From contig NZ_JBFTEH010000002.1 of NCBI RefSeq assembly GCF_041027365.1, forward strand, positions 599,629 through 663,628: a stretch of 64,000 nt of DNA, in the 5' to 3' direction. The number at the start of each line of letters is the position of its first letter. Position 1 is the stretch's first letter. Position numbers and translations under genes: made by a program. Origin of the DNA: VKMB-3413 sp041027365 (GTDB lineage: Bacteria > Pseudomonadota > Alphaproteobacteria > Rhizobiales > Rhizobiaceae). Shown piece after piece: positions 17,966-26,778 of this stretch. The notes below the pieces were generated by a model. It had not been told where the DNA came from. It ran no database searches and saw only the letters and a program-made list of their open reading frames with translations.

Positions 17966-18126
17966 GCTTCTTCTCCCCCGTGGGGAGAAGGTGGCCCGAA
18001 GGGCCGGATGAGGGGGAGTTCGCCCTCGGTCGAAAGGGTCGCGCCGATGGGGCTTCCTTCGTCCAGGCCGGCACCGTTCCCCTCATCGCCTGCCGGCACG
18101 TGTCCCCACGGGGGAGAAGAAGGCGG
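17966..18126. repeat. RIME-like palindromic intergenic element 2
   Basis: Arms at about 17966-18015 and 18078-18126 are inverted copies around CTTCTTCTCCCCCGTGGGGA and the CATC(C)GG.../CCCCTCAT segments. The left arm also contains an inner hairpin, CTTCTCCCC...GGGGAGAAG. It differs in sequence from element 1 but has the same arm-within-arm layout. It occupies the 297-base gap between the GH31 gene and the dehydratase gene. Confidence 0.65.
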
Positions 18127-18233
18127 CGTTCAGGCCGAGGCGAACATCCTGCCGCCGATACATCGGGATCCGACCGTCAAGCGAGGTGCAGGGTCGAGGG
18201 ATGACGACATGACCGGAGCCACGGAGTAGCACC

Positions 18234-19967
18234 ATGCCCCGCAAGGACATCACCGAGCTGCGCAGCCAGCGCTGGTTCGCCTCCTCCGACATGCGCGGCT
18301 TTGCCCATCGCCAGCGGACCCAGCAGATGGGTCTCAGGCGCGAGGAGTTCCTCGGCAAGCCGGTGATCGCCATCCTCAACACCTGGTCCGACATGAGTCC
18401 CTGCCATGCGCATCTCAGGGACCGGGCCGAGGCGGTGAAGCGCGGCGTCTGGCAGGCCGGCGGCTATCCCGTCGAGCTGCCGGTGCTCTCGGTCGGCGAG
18501 GTCATGGTGAAGCCTTCGACCATGCTCTACCGCAACTTCCTCGCCATGGAGGCCGAGGAGGTGCTGCGCTCGCATCCGATCGACGGCGCCGTGCTCCTCG
18601 GCGGCTGCGACAAGTCCACGCCGGCGCTGCTGATGGGCGTGATCTCGATGGACATCCCGGCGATCTTCTGCCCGGCCGGCCCGATGTCGAGCGGCCAGTG
18701 GCGCGGGACGAAGGTCGGCGCCGGCACGCACACCAAGAAGTACTGGGACGAATACCGCGCCGGCGGCATCTCGGAGGAGGACTGGATCGATCTGGAAAGC
18801 CGGATGACCCGCTCCTTCGGCACCTGCAACACCATGGGGACGGCATCGACCATGACCTCGATCGCCGACGCCATGGGGATGTGCTTCACCGGCGCCTCCT
18901 CGATCCCCGCCGCCGATTCCGGCCACCGGCGCATGGCCTCGGCCTGCGGCGCCCGGATCGTCGACATGGTCTGGCAAGACCTGAAGCCCTCCGACATCCT
19001 GTCGCGGCAGAGCTTCGAGAACGGCCTTGCCGCCTACATGGCGCTCGGCGGCTCGACCAATGCGGCGGTGCATCTCGTCGCCATGGCGCGGCGCGCGGGC
19101 GTCGATCTGTCGCTGGACGACATGGCGGCGGTCTCGGCCAAGGTGCCGGTCCTTGCCAATCTCTTTCCATCCGGCACCTGTCTGATGGAGGACTTCTACT
19201 TCGCCGGCGGCCTCGCCGCGCTGTTGAAGAACCTCGCGCCGCATCTCCACCTCGATGCCCGGACGGTCGAGGGCCGCAGCCTCGGCGAAGCGATCGAGAC
19301 CGCCGAGTGCTACGACGCCGACGTCATCCGGCCGCTCGACAACCCGGTCGTACCGCTGGAGAAGGGCCGCACCCTCGTCGTCCTCAAGGGCAACCTGGCG
19401 CCGGACGGTGCGGTGATGAAGTCGTCGGCCGCGAGCGGAAATCTTCTCAAGCACAAGGGACCCGCCGTCGTCTTCGACAGTCCCGCCGAGATGCGCGCCC
19501 GGATCGACGATCCGGATCTCGACATCTCCGCCGAGAGCGTCCTCGTCCTCCGCAATGCCGGCCCGGTCGGGGCGCCCGGCATGCCGGAATGGGGCAACCT
19601 GCCGATCCCGAAGAAGCTGCTGGCGAAGGGCGTTCGCGACATGGTCCGGATCTGCGACGGGCGGATGAGCGGCACGCATTACGGCACCTGCATCCTGCAC
19701 GTCGCGCCGGAAGCCGCCGTCGGCGGGCCGCTGGGGCTCCTGCAGACCGGCGACATCGTCAGCCTCGACGTCGCGGCCGGCCGGCTCGACATGGAGGTGG
19801 ACGCCGAGGAGATCGAGCGGCGCAGGGCCGCGTGGCGGCCGGCCACGCCGCTCTACGAGCGTTCCTTCGCCGCGCTCTACCAGCGCCACGTGTCCCAGGC
19901 CGACAAGGGCTGCGACTTCGACTTCCTCGCCGCGCCGGGCGTCGTGCCGGAACCGGAGATCTTCTGA
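18234..19967 (+). CDS. IlvD/Edd-family sugar-acid dehydratase; likely 6-deoxy-6-sulfogluconate dehydratase
   Basis: A 577-residue Fe-S dehydratase related to L-arabinonate/D-xylonate dehydratases. Cluster-binding cysteines are Cys57 (SPCHAH), Cys125 (GGCDKST) and Cys198 (FGTCNTMGTAST), and the catalytic serine lies in RMSGTHYG. The family removes water from aldonic acids to give 2-keto-3-deoxy acids. With an adjacent aldolase, lactonase, SDR dehydrogenase and sulfoquinovosidase-like GH31, the best fit is dehydration of sulfogluconate to 2-keto-3,6-dideoxy-6-sulfogluconate. An ordinary arabinonate-type role remains possible. It starts a block of six genes on one strand with gaps under 20 bases. 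Confidence 0.88.
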   Translation: MPRKDITELRSQRWFASSDMRGFAHRQRTQQMGLRREEFLGKPVIAILNTWSDMSPCHAHLRDRAEAVKRGVWQAGGYPVELPVLSVGEVMVKPSTMLYRNFLAMEAEEVLRSHPIDGAVLLGGCDKSTPALLMGVISMDIPAIFCPAGPMSSGQWRGTKVGAGTHTKKYWDEYRAGGISEEDWIDLESRMTRSFGTCNTMGTASTMTSIADAMGMCFTGASSIPAADSGHRRMASACGARIVDMVWQDLKPSDILSRQSFENGLAAYMALGGSTNAAVHLVAMARRAGVDLSLDDMAAVSAKVPVLANLFPSGTCLMEDFYFAGGLAALLKNLAPHLHLDARTVEGRSLGEAIETAECYDADVIRPLDNPVVPLEKGRTLVVLKGNLAPDGAVMKSSAASGNLLKHKGPAVVFDSPAEMRARIDDPDLDISAESVLVLRNAGPVGAPGMPEWGNLPIPKKLLAKGVRDMVRICDGRMSGTHYGTCILHVAPEAAVGGPLGLLQTGDIVSLDVAAGRLDMEVDAEEIERRRAAWRPATPLYERSFAALYQRHVSQADKGCDFDFLAAPGVVPEPEIF

Positions 19968-19978
19968 GAGGCAGCCCC

Positions 19979-20785
19979 ATGATCGACATCACCAACCGCT
20001 TCAAGGCCTGGCTCTCGCAGAGCGACCGCCGGCCGCCGCTCGGCACCTGGCTGATGGCCGCAGCACCCGCGACGGCAGAGGCTATGGGGCATTCGGGCTT
20101 CGATTTCCTCGTTGTCGACATGGAGCACGTGCCGATCGAGGTCGCCGATCTCGCCCATATCCTGCGCGCCGTCGGCACGACGCCGGCCGTTCCCGTCGTG
20201 CGTCTCGCCTGGAACGACCAGGTGCTGGTGAAGCGCTGCCTCGACGCCGGCGCCGAGACGATCATGCTGCCCTTCGTCGAGACCGCCGAGGCGGCGCGGC
20301 AGGCCGTCGCCTTCGCGAAATATCCGCCGATGGGCGTCCGCGGCGTCGCGGCGGTGCACCGGGCGTCGCGCTTCGGTGCGGCGGGCGACTATCTGAAGCG
20401 CGCCAATGACGAGACCTGCGTCATCGTCCAGCTCGAGACCCCGCAGGCGATCGGGCGGCTGGCGGAGATCGCGGCGGTGCCTGGCGTCGATGCGCTGTTC
20501 GTCGGGCCCGGCGACCTTGCAGCGTCGATGGGCCGGATCGGCGAGATCGCCCATCCCGAGGTGCAGGCGATGATTGAACGTGCAGCGAAGGACGCCAAGG
20601 CCGCCGGCAAGCCGGTCGGCATCGTCGGGCCGAACCCGGAGATGGTGACGCGCTTCCTCGGCTACGGCTATTCCTTCGCCGCCGTCGCCTCGGACATCGC
20701 GATGATGACCGGACGGGCGCGGGACTGGCTCGGCCAGTTGAAGAACGAAGCTCCGGCGCCCGGACCGTCCGGCGCGGCCTACTAG
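19979..20785 (+). CDS. HpcH/HpaI-family aldolase; likely 2-keto-3,6-dideoxy-6-sulfogluconate aldolase
   Basis: A 268-residue class II aldolase of the HpcH/HpaI family. Features are VVDMEHVPIE (metal Glu region), RLAWNDQVLVKRCLDAGA, MLPFVET, QLETPQA with the second metal ligand, and GPGDLAASMG. Family members split 2-keto-3-deoxy acids into pyruvate and an aldehyde. In this context the products would be pyruvate and 3-sulfolactaldehyde. The ATG at 19979 lies 11 bases after the dehydratase stop, consistent with co-translation. Confidence 0.9.
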   Translation: MIDITNRFKAWLSQSDRRPPLGTWLMAAAPATAEAMGHSGFDFLVVDMEHVPIEVADLAHILRAVGTTPAVPVVRLAWNDQVLVKRCLDAGAETIMLPFVETAEAARQAVAFAKYPPMGVRGVAAVHRASRFGAAGDYLKRANDETCVIVQLETPQAIGRLAEIAAVPGVDALFVGPGDLAASMGRIGEIAHPEVQAMIERAAKDAKAAGKPVGIVGPNPEMVTRFLGYGYSFAAVASDIAMMTGRARDWLGQLKNEAPAPGPSGAAY

Positions 20786-20801
20786 ATCAGGATCCCCCAG
20801 C

Positions 20802-21704
20802 ATGGCCGAACTCGTTCCGCTCCGCGCCGGCGCCCTCGCCGTCGACATCGCGCCGCATCTCGGCGGCTCGCTCACCGCCTTCACCCGCGGCTCGGAGCAC
20901 ATCCTGCGCGAGACCCCGCTGACGGCTCTCTCGGACAAGAAGCCGACGCTCGCCGGCTCCTATCCGATGATCCCCTTCTCCAACCGCATCGCCGACGCCC
21001 GCTTCGCCTTCGGCGGCGAGACTTTCCAGCTGAACCGCAATTTCGGCGACAGCCCGCATGCGATCCACGGCAATGCCTGGCAGCGGGACTGGACGGTGGA
21101 GGCGGCCGAACCGTCCGAGGCGCGGCTGTCGCTCGATCACGACCCCGCCGAGGGCGCGCGGGCGCGCGAATGGCCGTTTGCCTACCGCGCCGAACAGTCC
21201 TTCGTCCTTGAGCCCGACTCGCTCACGATCACGCTGAGCCTCGAAAATCGCGACAGCCGCGACATGCCCGCCGGGTTCGGCCTCCACCCCTATTTCGACA
21301 AGCAGGGCGCGAGCCTGAAGTTTGCGGCCGACACCGTCTGGCAGAGCGACGACCGCCTGCTGCCGACCGAGCGCACCGCCGTGCCCGAAGGCTGGAACTG
21401 CCGCGATTTCCGGACGATGGACGAGATCGCGCCGGTGGACCACCTGTTCGAGGGCTGGGGCGGCGTCGCCGAGATCGTCTATCCCGACCGCAACCTTTCG
21501 ATCCGCATCGTGGCCGAGCCGATCTTCGCCAAGCTCGTCGTGTTCCGGCTGGACGAGCGCAGCTTCTTTGCGGTGGAGCCGGTGACGCATATGGTCGACG
21601 CCGTCAATCGGATGGACGGCGTTGCGAATCACGGATTGCAGGTCCTTGCGCCCGGCGCCGCCATTCGAGGCACGGTGCGGTTTGAAATTGGGACTTTGCG
21701 ATGA
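20802..21704 (+). CDS. Aldose 1-epimerase family protein; possible sulfoquinovose mutarotase
   Basis: A 300-residue galactose-mutarotase-like beta-sandwich protein. It keeps YPMIPFSNRIADARF, the HAIHGNAWQRDW block with a catalytic His, GFGLHPYFD with the second His, and FFAVEPVTHMVDAVN with the catalytic Glu region. It interconverts sugar anomers. E. coli YihR, of the same superfamily, is a sulfoquinovose mutarotase in sulfoglycolysis, and the operon suggests the same job here. Its stop overlaps the lactonase start as ATGA at 21701-21704. Confidence 0.88.
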   Translation: MAELVPLRAGALAVDIAPHLGGSLTAFTRGSEHILRETPLTALSDKKPTLAGSYPMIPFSNRIADARFAFGGETFQLNRNFGDSPHAIHGNAWQRDWTVEAAEPSEARLSLDHDPAEGARAREWPFAYRAEQSFVLEPDSLTITLSLENRDSRDMPAGFGLHPYFDKQGASLKFAADTVWQSDDRLLPTERTAVPEGWNCRDFRTMDEIAPVDHLFEGWGGVAEIVYPDRNLSIRIVAEPIFAKLVVFRLDERSFFAVEPVTHMVDAVNRMDGVANHGLQVLAPGAAIRGTVRFEIGTLR

Positions 21705-22591
21705 CAGCCACCGAACCCGAACTCGTCCTCGATCTGCGCTGCGAACTCGGCGAAAGCCCGGTCTGGTTGCCGGCGGAGCAGGTGCTCGTCTTCGTCGACA
21801 TCAAGCGCCGGCGGCTGCACCGATTCGATCCGGTCAGCGAGCGGCATGACGGTTTCGGCCTGCCCGAGGAGATCGGCTGCGTCGCGCCGGCCAAGGAGGG
21901 CGGCTTCGTCGCCGGCCTGCGCTCCGGCATCTGGCAGCTCGACGATGCCGGCCAACCCGCGGCCATGCTGGCGGAAAATCCCGAGGATGCGAAGACGCAC
22001 CGCTTCAACGACGGCTGCATCGATCCCGCCGGGCGCTTCTGGCTCGGCACGCTGGACGAGACGAAGCAGGCGGGCGACGCCCATCTCTATCGCTTCGACA
22101 GACGCGGCCTGACAAGGGTCGAGGGCGGGCTGATGACGTCGAACGGCGCCGCCTTCTCGCCCGACGGACGGTTCATGTACCACTCCGACACGCCCCGCCG
22201 CACGATCTACCGCTACGACTACGACGCTGCGACCGGCACCGCCTCAAACCGGCAGATCTTCGCGAAATGGGAAATCGCGGGCGACGATCTCGGCCGGCCG
22301 GACGGCGGCGCCGTCGATGCCGAGGGCTGCTACTGGTCGGCGCTCTATGAGGGCGGCCGCATCCGGCGCTATTCGCCGCAGGGCGAGATCCTGGCGGAAT
22401 ATCAGGTTCCGGCGAAGTGCCCGACGATGATCGCCTTCGGCGGGCGCGATCTTCGCACCCTCTTCATCACCACCGCCCGCTCCGGCCGGCCGGCGGACGA
22501 ACTTTCCGAATTCCCGCATTCGGGCGGCCTGTTCGCCATGCAGGTGGAAACGCCCGGCCTGCCAAAACCGCCCTTCGACCCGGAAAGCTGA
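21701..22591 (+). CDS. SMP-30/gluconolactonase family lactonase; likely sulfogluconolactonase
   Basis: A 296-residue six-bladed beta-propeller lactonase. Family marks are LGESPVWLP with the metal-binding Glu, HRFNDGCIDPAGRFWLGT, TSNGAAFSPDGRFMYHSDT and GRPDGGAVDAEGCYW. It would hydrolyse the sugar lactone made by the neighbouring dehydrogenase to the open aldonate used by the dehydratase. The ATGA overlap with the epimerase gene indicates translational coupling. It is distinct from a second SMP-30 gene at 29826. Confidence 0.9.
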   Translation: MTATEPELVLDLRCELGESPVWLPAEQVLVFVDIKRRRLHRFDPVSERHDGFGLPEEIGCVAPAKEGGFVAGLRSGIWQLDDAGQPAAMLAENPEDAKTHRFNDGCIDPAGRFWLGTLDETKQAGDAHLYRFDRRGLTRVEGGLMTSNGAAFSPDGRFMYHSDTPRRTIYRYDYDAATGTASNRQIFAKWEIAGDDLGRPDGGAVDAEGCYWSALYEGGRIRRYSPQGEILAEYQVPAKCPTMIAFGGRDLRTLFITTARSGRPADELSEFPHSGGLFAMQVETPGLPKPPFDPES

Positions 22592-22598
22592 GCCCAAG

Positions 22599-23381
22599 AT
22601 GTTCATCGCTCCAACCTCCGCCGCCGCCTATGAGACCGTCTGCTATGCCTCGCTGGATGGCCGCTCCGTCCTGATCACCGGCGGCGCTTCGGGCATCGGC
22701 GAGGCGATGGTGACCGCCTTCGCGGCGCAAGGGGCGCGCGTCGCCTTCGTCGACATCGATGCAGCGGCCGGGGCGCAGGTGGCGGAGCGGACCGGGGCGC
22801 GGTTCCTCCCCTGCGACGTCACCGATATCCCGGCGCTGCGCGAGGCTATCGCCGCGGTCGCCGCCGAGGCCGGCGGCATCGACGTCCTCGTCAACAATGC
22901 CGGCAAGGACGACCGGCACAGGATGGACGAGGTCGAGCCGGACTACTGGCGGCGCGCCCTCTCGCTCAACCTCGACCACCAGTTCTTCGCAACGCAGGCG
23001 GCGGCGAAGAGCATGGCGGAGCGCGGCGGCGGCTCGGTGATCATGCTCGGCTCGGTGTCCTGGATGCGCGGCATGCCGGGCATGGTCGGCTACACCACCG
23101 CCAAGGCGGCGATCAACGGCATGACCCGCACGCTGTCCCGCGAACTCGGTCCCTCCGGCATCCGCGTGAACTGCATCGTCCCCGGCGCGATCCTCACCGA
23201 GCGGCAGAAGGCGCTCTGGCTGACGCCCGAGGCCGACGCCGAGTTCATCCGGCTGCAGGCGCTGAAGTTCCGGCTGGACGCCGGCCATGTCGCCCGCCTC
23301 GCCCTCTTCCTCGGCTCCGACGAAAGCGCCGGCTGCACCGGCGCGAACTTCGTCGTCGACGCCGGCCTCAGCCACCTCTGA
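22599..23381 (+). CDS. SDR sugar dehydrogenase; likely NAD-dependent sulfoquinovose 1-dehydrogenase
   Basis: A 260-residue short-chain dehydrogenase. The cofactor loop is GGASGIG (residues 28-34). Asp52 at the end of strand 2 (FVDID) favours NAD over NADP. NNAG lies at 99-102, and the catalytic set is Ser152, Tyr165 and Lys169 (YTTAK). The closest known functional types are galactose, arabinose and sulfoquinovose dehydrogenases that form 1,5-lactones. It lies seven bases downstream of the lactonase, consistent with consecutive steps. The substrate is inferred from the cluster. Confidence 0.9.
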   Translation: MFIAPTSAAAYETVCYASLDGRSVLITGGASGIGEAMVTAFAAQGARVAFVDIDAAAGAQVAERTGARFLPCDVTDIPALREAIAAVAAEAGGIDVLVNNAGKDDRHRMDEVEPDYWRRALSLNLDHQFFATQAAAKSMAERGGGSVIMLGSVSWMRGMPGMVGYTTAKAAINGMTRTLSRELGPSGIRVNCIVPGAILTERQKALWLTPEADAEFIRLQALKFRLDAGHVARLALFLGSDESAGCTGANFVVDAGLSHL

Positions 23382-23389
23382 GCCGCGAA

Positions 23390-25405
23390 ATGCAGATCAT
23401 CGAGAGCGACGGCGGCTTCGACCTCCTCCTCGGCGGCCGCCGCATCATCGCGCATCGCACGGATTCGCCCTGCCTCTTCGTCGGCCGCGGCACCGAGCGC
23501 ATGGAGATGTATCGCGGCAATTTCGATATCGAGGACACGCTGACGGCGCGCATTCCGCTCGCCCATGCAGCGGTGTCGGACTTTCAAAGCGGCTGGCGGA
23601 TCGACTTCGCCTTCGCGCCCGGCCTTCCGCCGCTCCTGTCGTTGACGACCTCCGGCGATGCGCAAGGCGGCCATCTCGCCGTGACGGCGCAGGACGCCGC
23701 GCTCAACCGCTTCTGGCTGCGCGTCGTGGCGGAGCCCGGCGAACATGTCTTCGGCGGCGGCGAGCAGATGTCCTATTTCGACCTCGCGGGTCGCCGCTTC
23801 CCGCTCTGGACGTCCGAGCCCGGCGTCGGCCGCGACAAGACGAGTACGATCACCTTCGAGGCGGACCGAACGGGACGGGCCGGCGGCGACTACTACAACA
23901 CCAACTATCCCCAGCCGACCTATCTCTCCTCGCGCCGCTACGCCCTGCATGTCGAGACGACGGCCTATTCGGTCTTCGACTTCCGCGATCCCGGCTTCCA
24001 CGAGATCGAGGTCTGGGCGATGCCGGAGCGGATCGAGCTCTTCGCCCGTGAGAGCTTCCCCGGGATCGTCACCGCCCTGTCGGACCGCTTCGGCCGCCAG
24101 CCGCGGCTCCCCGACTGGGCGCTTCAGGGGGCGATCGTCGGGCTGAAGGACGGCGACAACTCCTTCGCCCGGCTGGAGCGCTACATCGAGGCCGGCGCGG
24201 CGGTCTCGGCGCTCTGGTGCGAGGACTGGGTCGGCCTGCGCGAGACCTCCTTCGGCAAGCGCCTGTTCTGGGACTGGCGGGCGAGCGAGACGCGCTACCC
24301 CGATCTCGAGCGCCGCATCGCCGAACTCAATCGGCGCGGCATCCGCTTCCTCGGCTATGTGAACCCCTATCTCTGCAACGACGGCGCACTCTTTGCCGAG
24401 GCCGAGGCCAAGGGCTTCCTCGCCACCAACGCCGCGGGCGGCACCTACCTCGTCGACTTCGGCGAGTTCGACTGCGGCGTCGTCGACTTCACGGACGAGG
24501 CCGCCTGCCGCTGGTTCGAGGACCGGGTGATCGGCGAGAACCTGATCGACTATGGCCTCGGCGGCTGGATGGCGGATTTCGGCGAGTATCTGCCGATCGA
24601 CCTGAACCTGAAGACCGGCGCCGACCCGAAGCTGATGCACAATGCCTGGCCGGTGCTCTGGGGCGCCGTCAACGCCCGCGCCGTCGAGCGCAAGGGCCGC
24701 ACGGGCGACATCGTCTTCTTCATGCGCGCCGGCTTCACCGGCATCCAGGCGCAATGCCCCCTCCTGTGGGCCGGCGACCAGTCGGTCGACTTCACGCGGC
24801 ACGACGGCCTCGTCACCGTCATCGTCGGCGCTCTGTCCTCCGGCCTGCTCGGCAACGCCTACCACCACTCCGACATCGGCGGCTATACCAGCCTCTTCGG
24901 CAATGTCCGCACAGCCGAACTCCTGAAGCGCTGGGCCGAGATGGCCGCGTTCACGCCGGTGATGCGCACCCATGAGGGCAACCGGCCGACGGAGAACCTG
25001 CAGGTCGACCAGGACGCCGACGTCCTCGCCCACTTCGCCCGCATGACCCGCATCCACGCCGCGCTCTCGCCCTATCTCGCCTCGCTCGCGGGCGAAGCCG
25101 CCGCGATCGGCCTGCCGCTGCAGCGCCCGCTCTTCCTCCACCACGAGGACGATCCGCGCGCCTATGAGATCTTCGACCAGTACCTCCTCGGCCCCGACCT
25201 CCTCGTCGCGCCGGTCTGGCAGGCGGGGGCCGAAACGTGGACGCCCTACCTTCCGGCCGGCGCCGGCTGGGTGCACCTGTGGTCGGCCAAGCGCTTCGCC
25301 GGCGGCGGCACGGCGGAAGTGGAAACGCCGTTCGGACAGCCGCCGGTGTTCGTGCGCGAGGGCTCGCCTTTCGCAGACATGTTCGCGGCGCTGCAGGGGC
25401 TATGA
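23390..25405 (+). CDS. GH31 sulfoquinovosidase (YihQ/SmoI type)
   Basis: A 671-residue retaining alpha-glycosidase resembling E. coli YihQ along its length. The nucleophile is Asp396 in WMADFGEYLP and the acid/base is Asp463 in WAGDQ. Sulfonate-pocket positions are Lys253 (GLKDG), Glu278 (WCEDW), Arg291 and Trp294 (FGKRLFW) and Tyr499 (IGGYT). This is the KERWY pattern known from the Agrobacterium enzyme, where YihQ has QQRWY. It should release sulfoquinovose from sulfoquinovosyl glycerol or diacylglycerol. It lacks a signal peptide, so it acts after import. It is the last gene of the six-gene block, nine bases after the SDR gene. Confidence 0.92.
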   Translation: MQIIESDGGFDLLLGGRRIIAHRTDSPCLFVGRGTERMEMYRGNFDIEDTLTARIPLAHAAVSDFQSGWRIDFAFAPGLPPLLSLTTSGDAQGGHLAVTAQDAALNRFWLRVVAEPGEHVFGGGEQMSYFDLAGRRFPLWTSEPGVGRDKTSTITFEADRTGRAGGDYYNTNYPQPTYLSSRRYALHVETTAYSVFDFRDPGFHEIEVWAMPERIELFARESFPGIVTALSDRFGRQPRLPDWALQGAIVGLKDGDNSFARLERYIEAGAAVSALWCEDWVGLRETSFGKRLFWDWRASETRYPDLERRIAELNRRGIRFLGYVNPYLCNDGALFAEAEAKGFLATNAAGGTYLVDFGEFDCGVVDFTDEAACRWFEDRVIGENLIDYGLGGWMADFGEYLPIDLNLKTGADPKLMHNAWPVLWGAVNARAVERKGRTGDIVFFMRAGFTGIQAQCPLLWAGDQSVDFTRHDGLVTVIVGALSSGLLGNAYHHSDIGGYTSLFGNVRTAELLKRWAEMAAFTPVMRTHEGNRPTENLQVDQDADVLAHFARMTRIHAALSPYLASLAGEAAAIGLPLQRPLFLHHEDDPRAYEIFDQYLLGPDLLVAPVWQAGAETWTPYLPAGAGWVHLWSAKRFAGGGTAEVETPFGQPPVFVREGSPFADMFAALQGL

Positions 25406-25518
25406 ATCCGCCAGCCGCACACGCGGCCTAAGCATTCTTCCTGCCGCCGGCCGCTAGCGGATTTGACCCTGCGTGAGCCGGCGTTGTAGGGCGTGCCGTC
25501 GAGGCGAAGGGGTGGGCC

Positions 25519-26769
25519 ATGTTTCGTGTCTTATCCGGCATCTGGGCCCTGCTGGTCGGCATCGTCCTGATCATGCTCGGCAACGGCATGCATTTCACCC
25601 TGATCGGCCTGCGCGGCGGGCTCGAAGGGTTTTCCGCGACCGAGCTTTCGATCGTCACCTCCGGCTATTTCGTCGGCTTCCTCTCCGGGGCTCGCTACAC
25701 CCCCTCGCTCATCCGCAATGTCGGGCATGTCCGCGTCTTCGCCGCGCTCGGCAGCTTCATGTCGGCGGCCCTCATCGCCTTCCCGCTGCTGACCGAGCCG
25801 TGGGCGTGGACGCTTCTGCGCCTGCTCATCGGATTTTGCATGTCGGGCATCTACGTGACGGCCGAAAGCTGGCTCAACGACGCCTCGACCAACGAGACGC
25901 GCGGCAAGGTGCTCTCCGCCTACATGATCGCCCAGACCGTCGGCATCATCGGCGCGCAGGGTCTCCTGACGCTCGGCGACGCGCGCACGTCGGTGCTGTT
26001 CATCGGCGCCTCGATCCTCGTTTCGATCTCGTTCGCGCCGATCCTCCTGACGGCCTCGCGTACTCCCGAGACGGAACTGACGCGGCCGATGCCGCTGAAG
26101 CAGCTTTTCCTGGGGTCTCCCCTCGGCACCGTCGGCATGATCCTGCTCGGCAGCGCCTATGCGACGCAATCCGGCATGGGGGCGGTCTTCGGGACGCTGG
26201 TCGGGATGACGAAGTCAGAGATCGCGCTCTTCGTCGCGATGCTGTTCACCGGTGCCCTCCTGTTCCAGTACCCGATCGGGTGGATTTCGGACCGGGTCGA
26301 TCGCCGCATGATCATCTTCGCCGCCTCCGCGATCGGCGCGACCGCCTCGTTCCTCGGCTGGACGACCGGAGGCGGGCTTTGGCCGCTGATGACGGCCGCC
26401 TTCTTCGTCGGCGGGATCACGACGCCCCTCTACGCCCTGCTGCTGGCCCACACGAACGACTTCCTCGCCGCGGAAGACATGCCGGCCGCCTCCGGCGGGC
26501 TGGTGTTCACGTTCGGGATCGGCGCCATCGCCGGCCCGCTCGTCACCGGCTGGGCGATGGAGCGCATGGGCCCGATCTCGTTCTGGCTGGTGCTGGCGGT
26601 CACGTTCGCGGGGATCGCCGCCTACGCGCTCTACCGGATGACGCAGCGCGCTGCCGTGCCGGCGAGCCAGACCGAGAGCTATATCGGCGTCGTGCCGACC
26701 ACATCACCCGTCGCCGTGGAAGCCGCGAGCGTCTGGGCAGCAGAACAGGCCGAGGAGAGTTCCAGCTGA
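25519..26769 (+). CDS. MFS transporter, YcaD-like
   Basis: A 416-residue major facilitator with 12 predicted helices. The amino terminus (MLGNGMHFTLIGLRG) and the YVTAESWLND segment after helix 4 are typical of the YcaD group. A cytoplasmic loop near residue 190 separates the halves, and the C-terminal tail is soluble and Ala/Glu-rich. The substrate is unknown. It begins 113 bases after the sulfoquinovosidase on the same strand; a role in exporting a sulfonate product is possible but not supported by any motif. Confidence 0.85.
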   Translation: MFRVLSGIWALLVGIVLIMLGNGMHFTLIGLRGGLEGFSATELSIVTSGYFVGFLSGARYTPSLIRNVGHVRVFAALGSFMSAALIAFPLLTEPWAWTLLRLLIGFCMSGIYVTAESWLNDASTNETRGKVLSAYMIAQTVGIIGAQGLLTLGDARTSVLFIGASILVSISFAPILLTASRTPETELTRPMPLKQLFLGSPLGTVGMILLGSAYATQSGMGAVFGTLVGMTKSEIALFVAMLFTGALLFQYPIGWISDRVDRRMIIFAASAIGATASFLGWTTGGGLWPLMTAAFFVGGITTPLYALLLAHTNDFLAAEDMPAASGGLVFTFGIGAIAGPLVTGWAMERMGPISFWLVLAVTFAGIAAYALYRMTQRAAVPASQTESYIGVVPTTSPVAVEAASVWAAEQAEESSS

Positions 26770-26778
26770 TCGAACCGG

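Noticed and set aside
15090..18086. 998-codon minus-strand frame across the GH31 gene
   Set aside because: Complement of a certain GH31 gene and of a palindromic element; composition is that of a GC shadow.
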